Assembly (NCBI GenBank): GCA_029834535.1
Contig: JAQMWT010000133.1
Coordinates: forward strand, 18,350-82,349
Direction: 5' to 3'
Length of the DNA: 64,000 nt
Origin: Chrysophaeum taylorii
Lineage: Eukaryota; Sar; Pelagophyceae; Pelagomonadales; Pelagomonadaceae
Positions 11,201 to 24,304 of this stretch are shown piece by piece. The notes beneath the pieces are model-generated. The model did no database searches. It worked only from the letters and a program-made list of their open reading frames with translations, and was not told the origin of the DNA. The translations under genes and the position numbers were made by a program. Each line of letters starts with the position of its first letter. The stretch's first letter is position 1.

Positions 11201-12791
11201 TCTCGCCTGGAAGGGGGAGCCAAGACTACTATGACGCACATGTCTCTGCCCTCGTGTTGGATCGAGCTCGCCAAGCTCGCTTCGCTCGTGCCGCTGCTGT
11301 ACGCGCCGTTCGTGACGACGTCTGCCGTTGTCGCTTGGACAATGCGGCGCGTCGGGTGGTTTGCCCTAACTTTCCGTTACCGCCCTCTCCTTTGGTGGGT
11401 AATCTCGTACTACAGCGGGCTTCTCGTATTGGTTCTTTTCTCTATCATATGCAAGTGGCTGCTGATCGGTCGCGCGCACTCCGGTTCTCCTCGTTCGGTC
11501 GTGAGAGCGTGGTTTGTGGACTATGTTTGGCACCGAATCGTAGTGCGGCTCTCTGGGCTGTTGTTTCAAGGCAATGGTATCGCGACAAATCTCCTCCTGC
11601 GGGCGCTTGGTGTTGACATGGCTTGGTCAGGCAGATTTGTCTCGGCTGATGCGGTTTCGGCTTCGGAAGCAGACGTGATTACCGTCGAGGCTGACGCGCA
11701 AATATCGCAGTGTGTTGTTTCATGTGTCACGGCCGCCACCTCTTACGCTCCGGTACGCATCGGACGCGACGCCGAGGTAGGACTCGACGCTTACATTGAG
11801 GCCGGCACCGAGATAGGAGATGGTTCCGTGGTCGCGCAGCAGACGCTGGTTTCGTGCAGCTTGGCAGCAGGGTCGGTGAAATTGGGCTCGGCCACATTTC
11901 GGCATGCAGGTGGCGCTCAAAAGCGAAAGATCGTTGATCCAACTGGGGTCGATCGCCTCGCCGTCATCATCGCCCCCTTCGTATCTCGGGCCCTCTTGCT
12001 CGCGCTCGTGGGGTTCGTCGCCCTCATCCCCAGCTACGAACTAGCCGTTCGAGTATTGTTTGGTTCGGCGACCTTCTACGATGACGACGAGTACCTGAGG
12101 GGTGTGAAACGTGATGGTTCGCGCTGGACGCCGCCCGTCGACCGGAACATTGGTATCCTCTGCATTGGCCCCATCGCCCTGGTCGCCTTCGCGTGCATGT
12201 CATTCGTTTTCCGGTTTTGGGTGTATCTTATCCTTGGCAACTTCCGCAACCTTGACGGGACTTCGCGGTGGGTGTTCGAAAAATTCCACGAGTACCAGTT
12301 CATGATAATCTATGCCTCGCACAAATTTATCATGCCTCTCGTACGCGGTAGTCGTTTGGCGATTCTCTACATGCGTTTCTGGTGAGATACGTTCACCTTG
12401 ATTGCTTTCGTGCGTACGGCGACCAATCGGCCTGTTCCTGTTGCGTAGGGGCGCCAACGTCGACGCGTCGGCATTCGTCAACAATCAGGTCTTCTACGAG
12501 CCACCGCTTCTCTCTCTCGAATCGGGCTGTGTTGTCGATGAATGCGTGCGGCATCTTGGCCACGTCTTCATACATAACATCAGTGTTTTTTGAAACAAAT
12601 AAATCTTGTGCTGCAAGTTGTACTGACTTCTTGCGCAGGTATTCATGGGAGGGGGCCTAGTTTTCGCGCCGAATCGCATCTGCTCTGGCGCCATCCTGCA
12701 CCCGAACGTCATCACCTGGGCCGGCGACGTGGTACCCTCCGACGTGGTGTTGGGCCCGCTTACACGTGTGACAACGATTCGAAGGTGCTGA
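5226..12791 (+). CDS. Fatty acyl-AMP ligase / carrier protein / left-handed beta-helix membrane synthase, copy 1
   Basis: Ten exons, by comparison with copies 2 and 3: 5226-6007, 6053-7635, 7733-8000, 8079-8909, 8957-9120, 9200-9608, 9710-10652, 10766-12381, 12449-12563, 12639-12791. They sum to 6864 nt, an exact number of codons (2287 aa). Residues about 1-660 are a fatty acyl-AMP ligase: FTSGSTG joined by splicing to DPKGVM, WLPQFHDTGL, TAAPDFGYQLC, YLRTGD, GRIKDMIIIGGENYY and KTTSGKLRR. Residues about 680-1440 are unrecognised and helix-rich. A carrier domain follows (LGLSSQDAL; the phosphopantetheine Ser is probably Ser1507), then two or more membrane helices and hexapeptide/LbH segments between further membrane helices, as in the terminal domain of bacterial Pls/PosA synthetases. 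Expected role: activate a fatty acid as acyl-AMP, load the carrier, and process it at a membrane. The product is unknown. Introns 8001-8078 and 9121-9199 have GC donors. Exon calls not tested against RNA. Confidence 0.85.
9609..9709 (+). mobile_element. Introner-like intron present in copies 1 and 3, absent from copy 2
   Basis: The 101-nt intron starts with gtgccaa and the next exon starts with the same gtgccaa, so the donor GT lies in a 7-bp direct repeat. Copy 2 is continuous at this point. Near the ends are imperfect inverted repeats, clearest in the copy 3 version (30732-30846): tcgagctttctc at the 5' side and gagaaaattcga at the 3' side, 10 of 12 complementary. These are the marks of an intron made by insertion of a small DNA transposon with target-site duplication. 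Confidence 0.65.
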
Positions 12792-15700
12792 TAGAAGCGG
12801 CTCAGGTGGAGCGAGTCTATGCAGTGCGCGCAAAGGATGTCTGCTGAGAGTGTAAAGTCGAGCTTCCGGAGAGAGAGGCAAGCGCGTGGCATCAAGTAGA
12901 GGGCTACGCAAGCGAACAGAAAGGACTGAATTGGTCGCGATAGGAGCGTGCACAGTTCGCGGCTGATCGGAGCGTCCGCGTCGCAAAATCTGGGGGAGTG
13001 AGTGAATGAGTGAGGGGACCTCGATAACCAGAAATCGTGCGAGCACAACGAAAGCGAGAATCAACTCGCTCCGCCACAGGTCAGTAAGCATCGGATGAAT
13101 ACTCTTGCGCGCCAAGCTGATTTCGTTGAGCAGCAAAACGGTAAGGTGTGAATATATTTGGCTCACGCGACGCCAATAACGAACTATGTCTATCACCCTT
13201 GTGTCAACGACGACCAGCTCTCTGAGGTCTTGCAGTAGTGTAGAATTCTCGGATAGCAGCACCATGCGCAACAAGATCCCCCAGCAGTCTAGGAGTGGGC
13301 GGTAGGGAGGATCGAGAATTGCCAAAGGTGAGACTGAGTTGTGCTCTGTGGCGGGGGTTCTACCGCCATATGCCCCTCGAGAATTGCCAAAGGTGATACT
13401 GAGTTGTGCTCTGTGGCGGGGGTTCTACCGCCATATGCCCCGAACGAAGCAAGCAGGGGGAATCCGGCAAATAGAGGACCTAGGCAGGTCCGTGAATGGC
13501 GGCAACGAAGAGTCATAATAAACGTTGAATGCACGCACAGATTATTTGAGAGAAACCGCAAGAAGCCGAGGCGCGCCGGCGCCGCAACAGCCGCCCGGCG
13601 GACAGGGAGGAAGCCGCACCTGGCGCCATCGTCCTGCTCTCACACGCCTCATGATCCCTAGCCGCAAGCACTTAACTGGGACACAGGGGCAGCTCGCCGC
13701 CGCTTCCTGGGCCTGCCGAAATATGCCTGCTCGCAGGGTATGATGATGATTTTGAGCTTGAGCAGCTGCTTCAGCCGCTCTTGTTCGACAGTGTTCACCT
13801 TGATTTCCTTGACGGATTTGATGCCGGCTGGCACCTCCCTCAGTTTGGCGTCACTACGGGACGCAGGCGCGAGCCGGCATTCGTACGGGAGACGTAAGGT
13901 GCGTTGCCTCACGGCGCTGCTAGGTAAGAAGCCTGTGCCTCTCCAAGGACGATGGTGGCCGGGGCTGGCGGAAAAGGCAAGCTCTCTCAGCCGGCGTCGC
14001 CATCGCGTCGAACCACTGAACCAGCCTGTTGGCCTTCGAGCTTTTCCGTGATTTGAGAGGAGGACGGTCGTCTCGGGATCTCAAGTAGTCGCTGGCGAGG
14101 CTGTCTCTGATGGTGGTCTCGGTAGAGTGTCATGTTGACGAGGGGCTGCTTGTTGCTCGATGGTGGGCGTGGTCGCGCTGCTTGAAATGCTTGAGCGCGG
14201 GCTGAGGAAGCTGGAGCGGGACGAGTCGCGTCGATCGCCATCAACCGAATGAAGGCTGGATCGCAGAATCGGCCGCCGGTTCGGGCCGTTGCCCTCGAGG
14301 CAATCACCGCGTCAGTCGAGTCTGGGTCCAGAAGAGGCGATTCGGCTGGCCGAACCGTGCATTTGCCAGCTCGAGGCACGTCGGCACCGTCTTCTCCGCG
14401 ATCTCGCACCCGAAGATGCTCGCCAGCGTTCCACAGCCCCGGCGGAATCTTGTAGGTCTCGGCGAGAAAGGACGCGAGCAAGGCTTCTTTCTTCTGTGAG
14501 ACATCATCTCTGTTGCTCCCAAACATCGACGGACACCCCGTCGTCCGCGTGTGGCACGTAGACATCGGCGCCGCGATCTTGGTCCACCAGGACGTCGACG
14601 CGCCCGCACTCGCGATTTCCGGTGTGGTGGCGCGTCACCAACAAGAGGAGCGCCGACGGCGTTTCCGGAACCTCTGCGTTACCACACACACCTCTGCGCT
14701 CCCTTCGCGCGCGCGGCCGTCGTGGTCAAGAGAAACTTCTGGGTGGGGGGACCGCGAGCCCACGGTTCGCTCGGAGCGCTGAGGAAGCATTACAAGGCGC
14801 AGCAAGTGGTAGTCGACGACGCGCGAAGCATCGAGAGCGTCAAGTTTTTTATCCATAGGCGCTATGCGGGAGGGCGACAAGTGCGGCCGAGCCATCGCCG
14901 CCGCGAAAACGCGAAGGGTGACGCTCTGAAACTCGCGCGAGGAAGGTGCTCGAGCGCACGAGCAGCCCGTGGCTCCGCCGACACCGCCGTCGTCGACGGT
15001 CCGGCCGGCGCCTCCCCGAATTAAACACGACGCCGCCGCCGTCGCCCAGGTGCGCGTCAACGCTAGGCTCTCAACGCCCATTCAAGGGTTGGACGAGAGC
15101 CTCGCGTCATCGCTCCGCCGTCGCAATAAGTTGGGCGGCTTCTCCGCTCGCGCGACCCGCGTTGTTGTAATCCAGCAGCTCGATATGCCCAATGATAAAG
15201 TGATCGCGGCATTCGACATGCGGATGCAGCGACAGAACGCCGCCTCGCTCCGCGAGCGTGGCAGGTACCGCGGCCGTATCTCCATCGCCGTGCCCCTCTC
15301 GTCGGGGCGTTCTTGGAGCCCGGGATCCAGCTAAGAATCTCCGTGACACCAAGCGAGCCGGCTACTACTTCGTCGGCGAGTAGAGCTACATACAGTAGGA
15401 CCCCACGTTGACGCTGGGCCCCGGCCAAGCTAGCCTCCAGCACCAACCTCGACTGGACGACGACCGAAGACTAAGAAGATGACCGTATCCGCGCGGCCAC
15501 TACTGCTGCCCCGCACGACGCGACAGCAGCAGCCGGACGTGTCGAACTGGCCGCCCGCCCGAAAGATGGAGGAAGAATGGACTCAAGGCGGCGGACGGGG
15601 CGTTGTTGACGGCGATGGGTCCGGTGATCCAGCGGTCCCCGCTCCCCATCGAGCGACGTCGCGGATCTCGGAACAAACTGGAACGTGCACGTCGAGTACG

Positions 15701-16747
15701 AGATTCCCTTTGCTCGAGGAGGAGGCTGCCAGCAAGGAGCCGAGCAAGGCCAAGGCCATGGCAAATTTGTAATTTGCCGGGCGACGTCTGGGAGAAGCGC
15801 CGCTCTGTGGTCCACGGAGCGGCCAATCGCCGCCGCTTTCGGGATGACCGTCGCGAAGCTCTGTTGTCTAAAGTCCTTCATGTACGGCCACACCAGCAAG
15901 GGCGCCAAGGCCAAGAACAACAAGGGGAATGCGGTCGTGGAAGAGGTCCGCTTCCACGTCGACAAGCACCTGCTTCTGCCTCCGACGCCAGCACCAGCTC
16001 GACAAAACAAGCGGCTGCCCCCAAAGATGGGCCCGCCGTGCCGCCCTCGCTGACGACGACAACAGCCTGGCCGAGAGCGAGATTGTCGGTTTCTTCGGCG
16101 ATCTTGTCGATGACTCCGAAGTCGATGCTTGATTCCTGCCCGCGCTGCGGGCCCCGCGACTCGCCGTGCACCTCCAAGTCACCACCCTCGAGACACATCC
16201 GCCCTCACTGGTGGGGCTTCTCGTGGCCCTTCCCTTCCTCGAATAACGCCCACCCCGTCTCGAATGTCTGCCTCGTCCCACAAAAGGCCGCTTTCGTGCG
16301 CGAAAGTAGAACAAAACTCGCCTCAGAAAGACCCGGCGTTGACGCGACTGCCACACCTTGCAGTGCCAGCCACTTCTGCGGGTAAACTTCCCCGGTGTGG
16401 GCGCGGAGGACATCGAGTCTGTGTTGCTGGCTCGGCCAGGGGTCGACCTGATGTAAAAAAAAACTGGCGCATCTATAACGTTGCTTGCCCGGAGCGTCCC
16501 AAAACCATTTTTTGCCAATCTGGTCAAGTTCTTTCTTTTCGTCGTCGGGGCCCGAACACATTTCGCGCTTTTATTTCTGCCACAAAATACGCAAATAGTA
16601 CGCAAATTTTACTCAGGGAGTGTTTTGATGTCGTAAGAGGGGATAACGGTCGGATTCTGTTCTTGGAATAATGCCACAATAATCATCGAAATGAATAGCC
16701 CTATTTGCACGAACACTCTCAATTGAGGTGCGCGCGCTGAACTTGTT
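12792..16747. other. Spacer between synthase copies 1 and 2; no intact gene seen
   Basis: 12990-13560 matches the DNA downstream of copy 2 (24310-24790), so the duplicated unit extends past the stop codon. From 13.6 to 16.6 kb there are only broken protein-like stretches. The best are on the minus strand at 15.9-16.5 kb, for example FGVIDKIAEETDNLALGQAV and a hydrophobic FLALAPLLVWPYM. They lie in different frames and have no recognised family. I would treat the interval as decayed DNA. Confidence 0.5.
13312..13441. repeat. 65-bp tandem duplication
   Basis: Two near-identical 65-bp units, each beginning tcgagaattgccaaaggtga and containing ctaccgccatatgccc. The equivalent sequence downstream of copy 2 (about 24658) is a single diverged unit. 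Confidence 0.85.
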
Positions 16748-16782
16748 GACACCGCCCGCGCGCCGCAGAGGAGGACACCGCT
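16748..16782 (+). promoter_or_regulatory. 35-bp 5' leader block, synthase copy 2
   Basis: Identical to the block before copies 1 and 3 and placed directly before the start codon. The sequence further upstream shares only short boxes with the other copies. Confidence 0.5.
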
Positions 16783-19700
16783 ATGACGTCGAGCAAGCCG
16801 CAATGGTGGTCCCCCTGGAGCGCCGAAGCGAGTTGGCAGGCTCAGGCACGCAAAACGGCAGCTGCACTTGACACGGAAGCTTTCCTGACGTGGCTCGACG
16901 GTGCTGGTGTCGAAGCTGCCAACCTATCTTACGGCGAGGTCTGGAGCCGCTCGGCTTTCGTGGCGAACTGGCTTCTTGGGGATATCGGCCTCGCGCTGGG
17001 GGATCGCGCCATGCTCGTGTACGCTCCCGGCCCCGAGTTCTTCGTCGCCTTCGTCGCGTGTCTTCGCGCTGGCGTTTTGGCCGTACCGAATTATCCTCCA
17101 GACCCGGCCCAGCTTCAACGAGGCCTCGAGAAGCTGGACCTCGTAACCACAAACTGCGGTGCCGAGGTGGGTCTTACCGACAGTATTGTGAATAAGCTGC
17201 GCGTGACGACGAGCATATGGCACTCGTGGCCCGGGATACGCTGGTACAACACGGAGGGCCTGGGGGAGAGTGACAACGATGACGACCCGAGTAGAGCACT
17301 CTTCCATCGGCTGGTGAGCTCACGCGCGGAGTTTGTACGGTCGACATCGTCTCGCCACTTTGTTTCGAGTGACGATGCAGCCTCGGCGTCGTGGGGCGAC
17401 GCCCGACGATCGGAGGACGCCACACCGGCAGTCGCCACAGTCTCCCTCAGCCTCAGCCTCAACACAGGGTCGAGTGAATCACTACTTCATGACGACCAGC
17501 ACGAAGTCGCATATCTATCACGCGCGCACGGTGACCAGGAAGAAGGGAACAGTCTCCTCGAGCAATTCCCCCCCGACGACATTGCCTTCCTCCAATTCAC
17601 GTCCGGCTCTACAGGGTGCGTTTGTCACAAGGCCAAAAGCTTCCTGATGGTCTTTCTTTCTTTTTTTCTTTCTTTCGCAGGGATCCCAAGGGCGTCATGA
17701 TTTCACACGGCAACATCTGGCACAATCTTAACGAAATATTCTTGCCTGCTCAACGCCGAGCCCTCGACGTGCGCTTAGGTGAGGCCAAGAGCAACCGTTT
17801 GCACGATCTCCAGGACCACTCGGAACGTATCGTTGCGGTCAGCTGGCTCCCGCAGTTCCATGACCTGGGCTTGGTGGCCATGCTGCTCGGGCCGTGGTGC
17901 GCAGGCTACCACATGGTCAGCTTGTCGCCTCTCTCGTTCCTCGCTGACCCCCTCATGTGGATGCGCGCCATGTCCAAGTACCGTGCACAGTGGACCGCGG
18001 CGCCAGACTTTGCCTACCAGTTATGTACGAAGCGCGCCGCCAATGCCGATGTCAGCGACATCGACCTTGGCTGTGTGGTTTACTTGGTTGGCGGGTCGGG
18101 CCAGCGGTGCGTGCCTTCGACCTTGCGGGAATTCGCGGCGTACTTTGCCATTCATTGCAACCTCCCTGACGACGGCGGCCGCGGTATCTTTGTACCGAAT
18201 TACGGCCTGGCAGAGCATGTAGCTCCGACGTGCGGCGAGGCCGAGGGCATCATAACGTCCCGGCGGCGGCCAGACCTCGCCTCGTGCGGCTCCGAATTCC
18301 AGATTGACCTCCGCATCGTCGATGAGGAGACGCGGTGCGTCGCTCCAGACGGTACGCCCGGCGAGCTGTGGTTGAGCTCTGGCTCGGTCGCCCTGGGCTA
18401 CTGGGGCAAACCGGAACTCAGCTCCGAGACCTTTCACGCCCGACTCGAGCCGGACGATGGCAAGGTATACCTGAGGACGGGCGACGAGGCGTTCATCGAG
18501 GACGGCCGCCTCTTCATTTGCGGCCGAATCAAAGACATGATCATCATCGGCGGCGAAAATTATTACAGCGACGACGTCGAAATTGCTGCGACGGAGGCCA
18601 TGGTCGACGCCGTGAGATCGGGATGTATTGCCGCCTTTTCGGTCGTCGGCTCTGACGACGACGACGAGTGGTTGTGTATCGTGCTCGAAGTCCGCGATCA
18701 CGCTGCATCCGAGTGCGATGTTCTCGCATCGACGCTCACAAAATGCGTTCGCAAAGCGGTTGGTCTGGCACCGCGCCGTGTCGTGTTCATCAAGCAGAAG
18801 ACCATTCTAAAAACGACGAGCGGGAAGCTACGGCGCCGGGCGATTCGAGACGCGCTGTTAGCTGGCGAGCTAAGCGTCGTCTTTGATTCAAACCCAACAC
18901 TCGGCGGCAAGCGACAGACACTATCCAGCGGGGCTGATTGCGGGCCCAACGTTTCCCGGAGCAACTCAGCAGATGATGGCGCCAATTTTTCCCAGTGGCT
19001 ATGGCGGCTCGTCAGCTCTGTGAGTGATACGGTGGGTTACCCCCTCGATTCATCAGGCCTGGCACCACCAGAGGAGGTGGATAGAGAATTTACCGCAGAA
19101 GCAGATCCGACATTGAAGTGGTCCGAGTGCTTGGTCGCGGAAGCTCAGGCTCAGGGACGCTGCTACGAGCTTTCCGACTTTCTGGGCGTGTGGGAAGTGC
19201 TCGACGACCACTATGTGATTCGAAAATTCGAAATCAAGGCCGAAAACACGATCGACGACAGTCGTAACCAGAGTCACGATCAAACACATGCTGGGATTTG
19301 CCTAAGAAAGTCTATGCAACACTGTGATGAATCACAGCGATGATTTTTTAATTCCACAGGTAAAAACCTCTACTGCCAGCACCATCTGGGCTGCGGGCGT
19401 TGCGCGCACGAAGGTGCTTTGGTCGCAAAGATAGTCATATCGAAGGACGACATCGAGACGCGACCCTATGTTCAAGAGGACATATTGGCGCAACTGCCGC
19501 ACAAGATATATGTGCTTGTCCTCCATCAAAATGGCGTCATCAAGTTCGTCCCTCACGCCTCGAGCTCGCGACTCCTCATCGCGGCGCTTGATAGCTGCGA
19601 CAACCTCGATAAGGAGATGAATCTCGCGTATGTGGCAGTGTCTCGGAAAAAAAAGCTATGCGTTGTTTTGTGTGCGTGCGCATTTTTAACGTGACTTTTT

Positions 19701-22700
19701 GAATCTAGGCACGCTGATAAATTTGGGTGCTTCTGTTTTGGCATCGTCGTCGGCGAGGGCCGAGATCGCAGATTGATTCGCTGCAATCGATGGGCAACGG
19801 ACAACCGCTATTTCTGGTCCGCTGTCAACGTCACAACCGACTTTCATCCAGACGAAGTCGGTGAGCATCTCATTGCGCCTGGCCTCGAAGCGCACTTCGG
19901 TGTTGACGGCGCGACTCCTTCGGGGGCGCTTCGTGACGCTATTGTTGCGATCGCTGGCGAAGGCTCTGGTCAGGAAGCCATTGCTTCACGAGCAGCGGGT
20001 GCGGTCGCCAAACCAGCTGTCGATGATCTATTGTTTGTGTGGCAATCCGAGAGCAGCGAGGACGTGCACTCTCTCGGCTTGGCTCTCGTCGACCGCGTAG
20101 CGGAGCAGATCGTTGGGCTCTTCCCGCCAGACACCTCGCTTAAAGACCATCCAGATATGCTAAGCATACTGCGGCAGCTTGACGTTCCGGAGGAGCTGAT
20201 GCATCGTCTCGAGTACGACGAGTCTGTTGTCTATGTCGCAGCTTTCGTCGAGGCGGTCAAGTCAAACCTCATCAAGATGCCCGTGCTCCTGCACGTCGCG
20301 CAAGATCTCGAGATCAAAAAGCCCGGCCGCGGTCTCCCCATTTCAGATGAGCGCGCTGCCGCCGACCTGCGCCATGCGGTTGTTTATTGTTTCGCTCTTC
20401 ACACGCTCGCGATCTCGATGATGCGGCCGTCTGCGCCATCAGGAAACTCGGACTTCTTGCTCGACTTTTTGAAGGCCCAAGAAGCTGCCATAAATCTCGT
20501 GAACAACGCGGTGGACATAAACACGTCTTCGCCCTTCGAGTATGACGCGCATGTATTTCATGTGATTCGATGCAAATCAAATGTAGGCTCATGAAGCACG
20601 AGGCGGTTCTATCGGCTATGCGGAACATAGCCGAGACGAGACGCGACCCGAGTCAAATCGCCAATGCTCGCGCAGCCGGCGAGCTGCTCGCGGACAATAT
20701 CGTGATGGCAGCCGTTGAGGACGTCTCTAAGGCATTTGACCGCAACGCTCGCAAGTCGACAGAGCCCATGGTTTATTCATTTCGTCAAACGCAAGACGCG
20801 CTTTTGTGCCTGTGAGTGTATGACAACCCCCATCTTAGGCGCTGGGTTTGAACTTGCCTACTGGAGCTGTGTGCTCTACCAACCAACTGCACGCGTGGAA
20901 GTTTCCGCAAGTCCGCTGTATTCGGGCCTCACACAGTTGGTACGTTTCGAAGTGTGCCCAGCTATGATGTCGGAATGGATCCAAACTTATATACTCTGGA
21001 ATCTTACGTTTGGATTAGCAGAGCCGCGCCCTTTTCTACCTCACGTCGCTAAGCTCCTGGTGCCATGCTTGCTTTCGTTGACGAACGAAGACCCGGCGTT
21101 GTTTTTGTGGATGCGTATCGTGACACTGCACACGCACGCCACTTCTCTTGCTTGTCACCCCGAGCTTAGGCAGATATCAGCGACGACGTATGACTGGCGT
21201 TCGACAGAGACCACAGCTGCCTTGGGCGAGCTGAGCGAGGCGCTCGCATGTCAACTGTCAAATTTAATTGTGGCAAAGCTGGCCAATAGTCGTCAATCTC
21301 AAGGCGACGCGCAGCTTGCAACATTGTTTTCCAAGATGTGGCACCAAGTCCTCGAGAGATATCAAATGTTGCATAGAGCAGCGTGGAATGACCGGAGTGG
21401 TTCTCTCGGCCACGGGTGGCTTCACAAGATTAGATCGCGTGTGGCGGAATCTTTCGACGATAAGGCACGCGAAGTACATTCTGTTGATGGTTCTGCCCAT
21501 TCGGCCAGCGGACTCTCTGAAGAGATCAACCCCATCGACATATCCGTGGCTTGGGTGCCTGAGGTGGTCGCGTCGACGGACGCACTTGAGACCGCCGTGC
21601 GCCGCGAACAGCGCGCGTATGTCCAAGACACTCTCCTTCGCCTTCTCGCGTCCATAGCAGAGACGGACGTTGACGCGCAGACAACATCCCTCGCACAGCT
21701 CGGCTTATCGTCGCAAGACGCACTGGTAGTGCAGACACAGTTGAAGCAAGAGCTGACTGTAGACGTACATTTCAACATACTCATGGATCCAAATTTTTCG
21801 ATTGCGGAATTGGCTGACAATATTCTATGTATCTCGCGACGGGAAGATGAGCAGCCGCACGCACCGCTAGTGCCACTCCCCGATAATGTTAATCTCGAAT
21901 CTCCTTTGAGGTTGCCGCAATGGGCGTGTGACATGATTCAGGCATTGTCGGTGGTCGTCGTCATCGTCTTGGTCTCGATCGCGCTCGTTCCGTCGTATCA
22001 CTGTGGGCACTGGGTACAGTGGCGAAAGAAGTCGATAGGCTCAAGTCGCATCGACGTGAGGCGCGACGACGCCCCGTGGTCACACATCAAAGTAGAGGGC
22101 ACGAGCAAGGTCTTCGTCTATGGTCTAGGAATTCCACTCGTGATTCCGACATTCATGATATCACTCTCGCTGGTTGCAGTCAGAGTCCAACAGTCTTCGA
22201 TCATAATTTAGTCCACGCCAAGAACGCAGAGGCTGTATGCTGCGTGTGTGTGTGTGTGACTCGTGTGAATAATCCTCGCTCGTAGGTTGTCATATGTGCC
22301 AAGTGGATATTGGTTGGTCGTCGTCGGCCGACCGCCGTGGTTGTCGGATCCTTGGATTATTTGCGCTGGTGGGTCGTTGAACGGCTCTTCGATCAGTGGG
22401 AGTTATGGTGCGGCGAGTTCATCAAGGACACGATTCTCATGAACGGCTTCTACCGTGCCTGTGGTTGCAACGTTTCGATTTTTGGTGGTGCACGGATCGA
22501 CACCTTCTTGCGAGATGTCGACCTGGTCGAAGTCGGTCCCGGAGCTTCGATTGAGGGAAACGTCTACGCACGCACTTTTTTTCGCGAGGGCCGGGATTTA
22601 GGCCTGCGTTTTGCGCCCGTGACTATTCGGGGCACTGTCGAAAAATCTGCGGTCGTGCAGCTAGGGGTCGAAATTGATGACGGAGCCATCCTGAAGCATC

Positions 22701-24304
22701 TGAGCGTCGCGCCGCCCTTTTCTCGTCTGGAAGGGGGAGCCAAGACTACTATGACGCACATGTCTCTGCCCTCGTGTTGGATCGAGCTCGCCAAGCTCGC
22801 TTCGCTCGTGCCGCTGCTGTACGCGCCGTTCGTGACGACATCTGCCGTTGTCGCTTGGACAATGCGGCGCGTCGGGTGGTTTGCCCTAACTTTCCGTTAC
22901 CGCCCTCTCCTTTGGTGGGTAATCTCGTACTACAGCGGGCTTCTCGTATTGGTTCTTTTCTCTATCATATGCAAGTGGCTGCTGATCGGTCGCGCGCACA
23001 CCGGTTCTCCTCGTTCGGTCGTGAGAGCGTGGTTTGTGGACTATGTTTGGCACCGAATCGTAGTGCGGCTCTCTGGGCTGTTGTTTCAAGGCAATGGTAT
23101 CGCGACAAATCTCCTCCTGCGGGCGCTTGGTGTTGACATGGCTTGGTCAGGCAGATTTGTCTCGGCTGATGCGGTTTCGGCTTCGGAAGCAGACGTGATC
23201 ACCGTCGAGGCTAATGCACAATTATCGCTCTGCGTTGTTTCTTGTGTCACGGCCACCTCCTCTTACGCTCCGGTACGCATCGGACGCGACGCCGAGGTAG
23301 GACTCGACGCTTACATTGAGGCCGGCACCGAGATAGGAGATGGTTCCGTGGTCGCGCAGCAGACGCTGGTTTCGTGCAGCTTGGCAGCAGGGTCGGTGAA
23401 ATTGGGCTCGGCCACATTTCGGCATGCAGGTGGCGCTCAAAAGCGAAAGATCGTTGATCCAACCGGGGTCGATCGCCTCGCCGTCATCATCGCCCCCTTC
23501 GTATCTCGGGCCCTCTTGCTCGCGCTCGTGGGGTTCGTCGCCCTCATCCCCAGCTACGAACTAGCCGTTCGAGTATTGTTTGGTTCGGCGACCTTCTACG
23601 ATGACGACGAGTACCTGAGGGGTGTGAAACGTGATGGTTCGCGCTGGACGCCGCCCGTCGACCGAAACATTGGTATCCTCTGCATTGGCCCCATCGCTCT
23701 GGTCGCCTTCGCGTGCATGTCATTCGTTTTCCGGTTTTGGGTGTATCTTATCCTTGGCAACTTCCGCAACCTTGACGGGACTTCGCGGTGGGTGTTCGAA
23801 AAATTCCACGAGTACCAGTTCATGATAATCTATGCCTCGCATAAATTTATCATGCCTCTCGTACGCGGTAGTCGTTTGGCGATTCTCTACATGCGTTTCT
23901 GGTGAGATACGTTCACCTTGATTGCTTTCGTGCGTACGGCGACCAATCGGCCTGTTGCTGCTGTGTAGGGGCGCCGACATCGACGCGTCGGCATTCGTCA
24001 ACAGCCAGCTATTCTACGAGCCACCGCTTCTCTCTCTCGAAGCGGACTGTGTTGTCGATGAATGCGTGCGGCATCTTGGCCACGTCTTTATACATAACAT
24101 CAGTGTTTTTGAAACAAATAAATCTTGTGCTGCCACTTGTACTGACTTCTTGCGCAGGTATTCATGGGAGGGCGCCTAGTTTTCGCACCGAATCGCATCT
24201 GCTCTGGCGCCATCCTGCACCCGCACGTCATCACCTGGGCTGGCGACGTGGTACCCTCCGACGTGGTGTTGGGCCCGCGTACACGTGTGGCAAAGTCCGC
24301 GTGA
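16783..24304 (+). CDS. Fatty acyl-AMP ligase / carrier protein / left-handed beta-helix membrane synthase, copy 2
   Basis: Nine exons: 16783-17615, 17681-19263, 19360-19627, 19709-20539, 20587-20750, 20839-22172, 22286-23901, 23969-24083, 24158-24304. They sum to 6891 nt, an exact number of codons (2296 aa). Domain order is as in copy 1. The intron after FTSGSTG is 65 nt here against 45 and 46 nt in copies 1 and 3, and only its removal joins the two halves of the ligase in frame. Copy 2 lacks the intron at copy 1 9609-9709. Its ligase is diverged over about 17700-18230 (WLPQFHDLGLVAMLLGPW; TAAPDFAYQLC), which includes the FAAL acyl-binding region, while the sequence after it and the beta-helix exon are nearly identical to copy 1. 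A shift in substrate preference is possible. Intron 20751-20838 has a GC donor with good consensus (gcaagt). This is the best-preserved copy. Confidence 0.87.

Noticed and set aside
13700-16500. A second reverse transcriptase or transposase gene between synthase copies
   Set aside because: Scattered protein-like pieces but no catalytic motif in any frame; left as decayed DNA.
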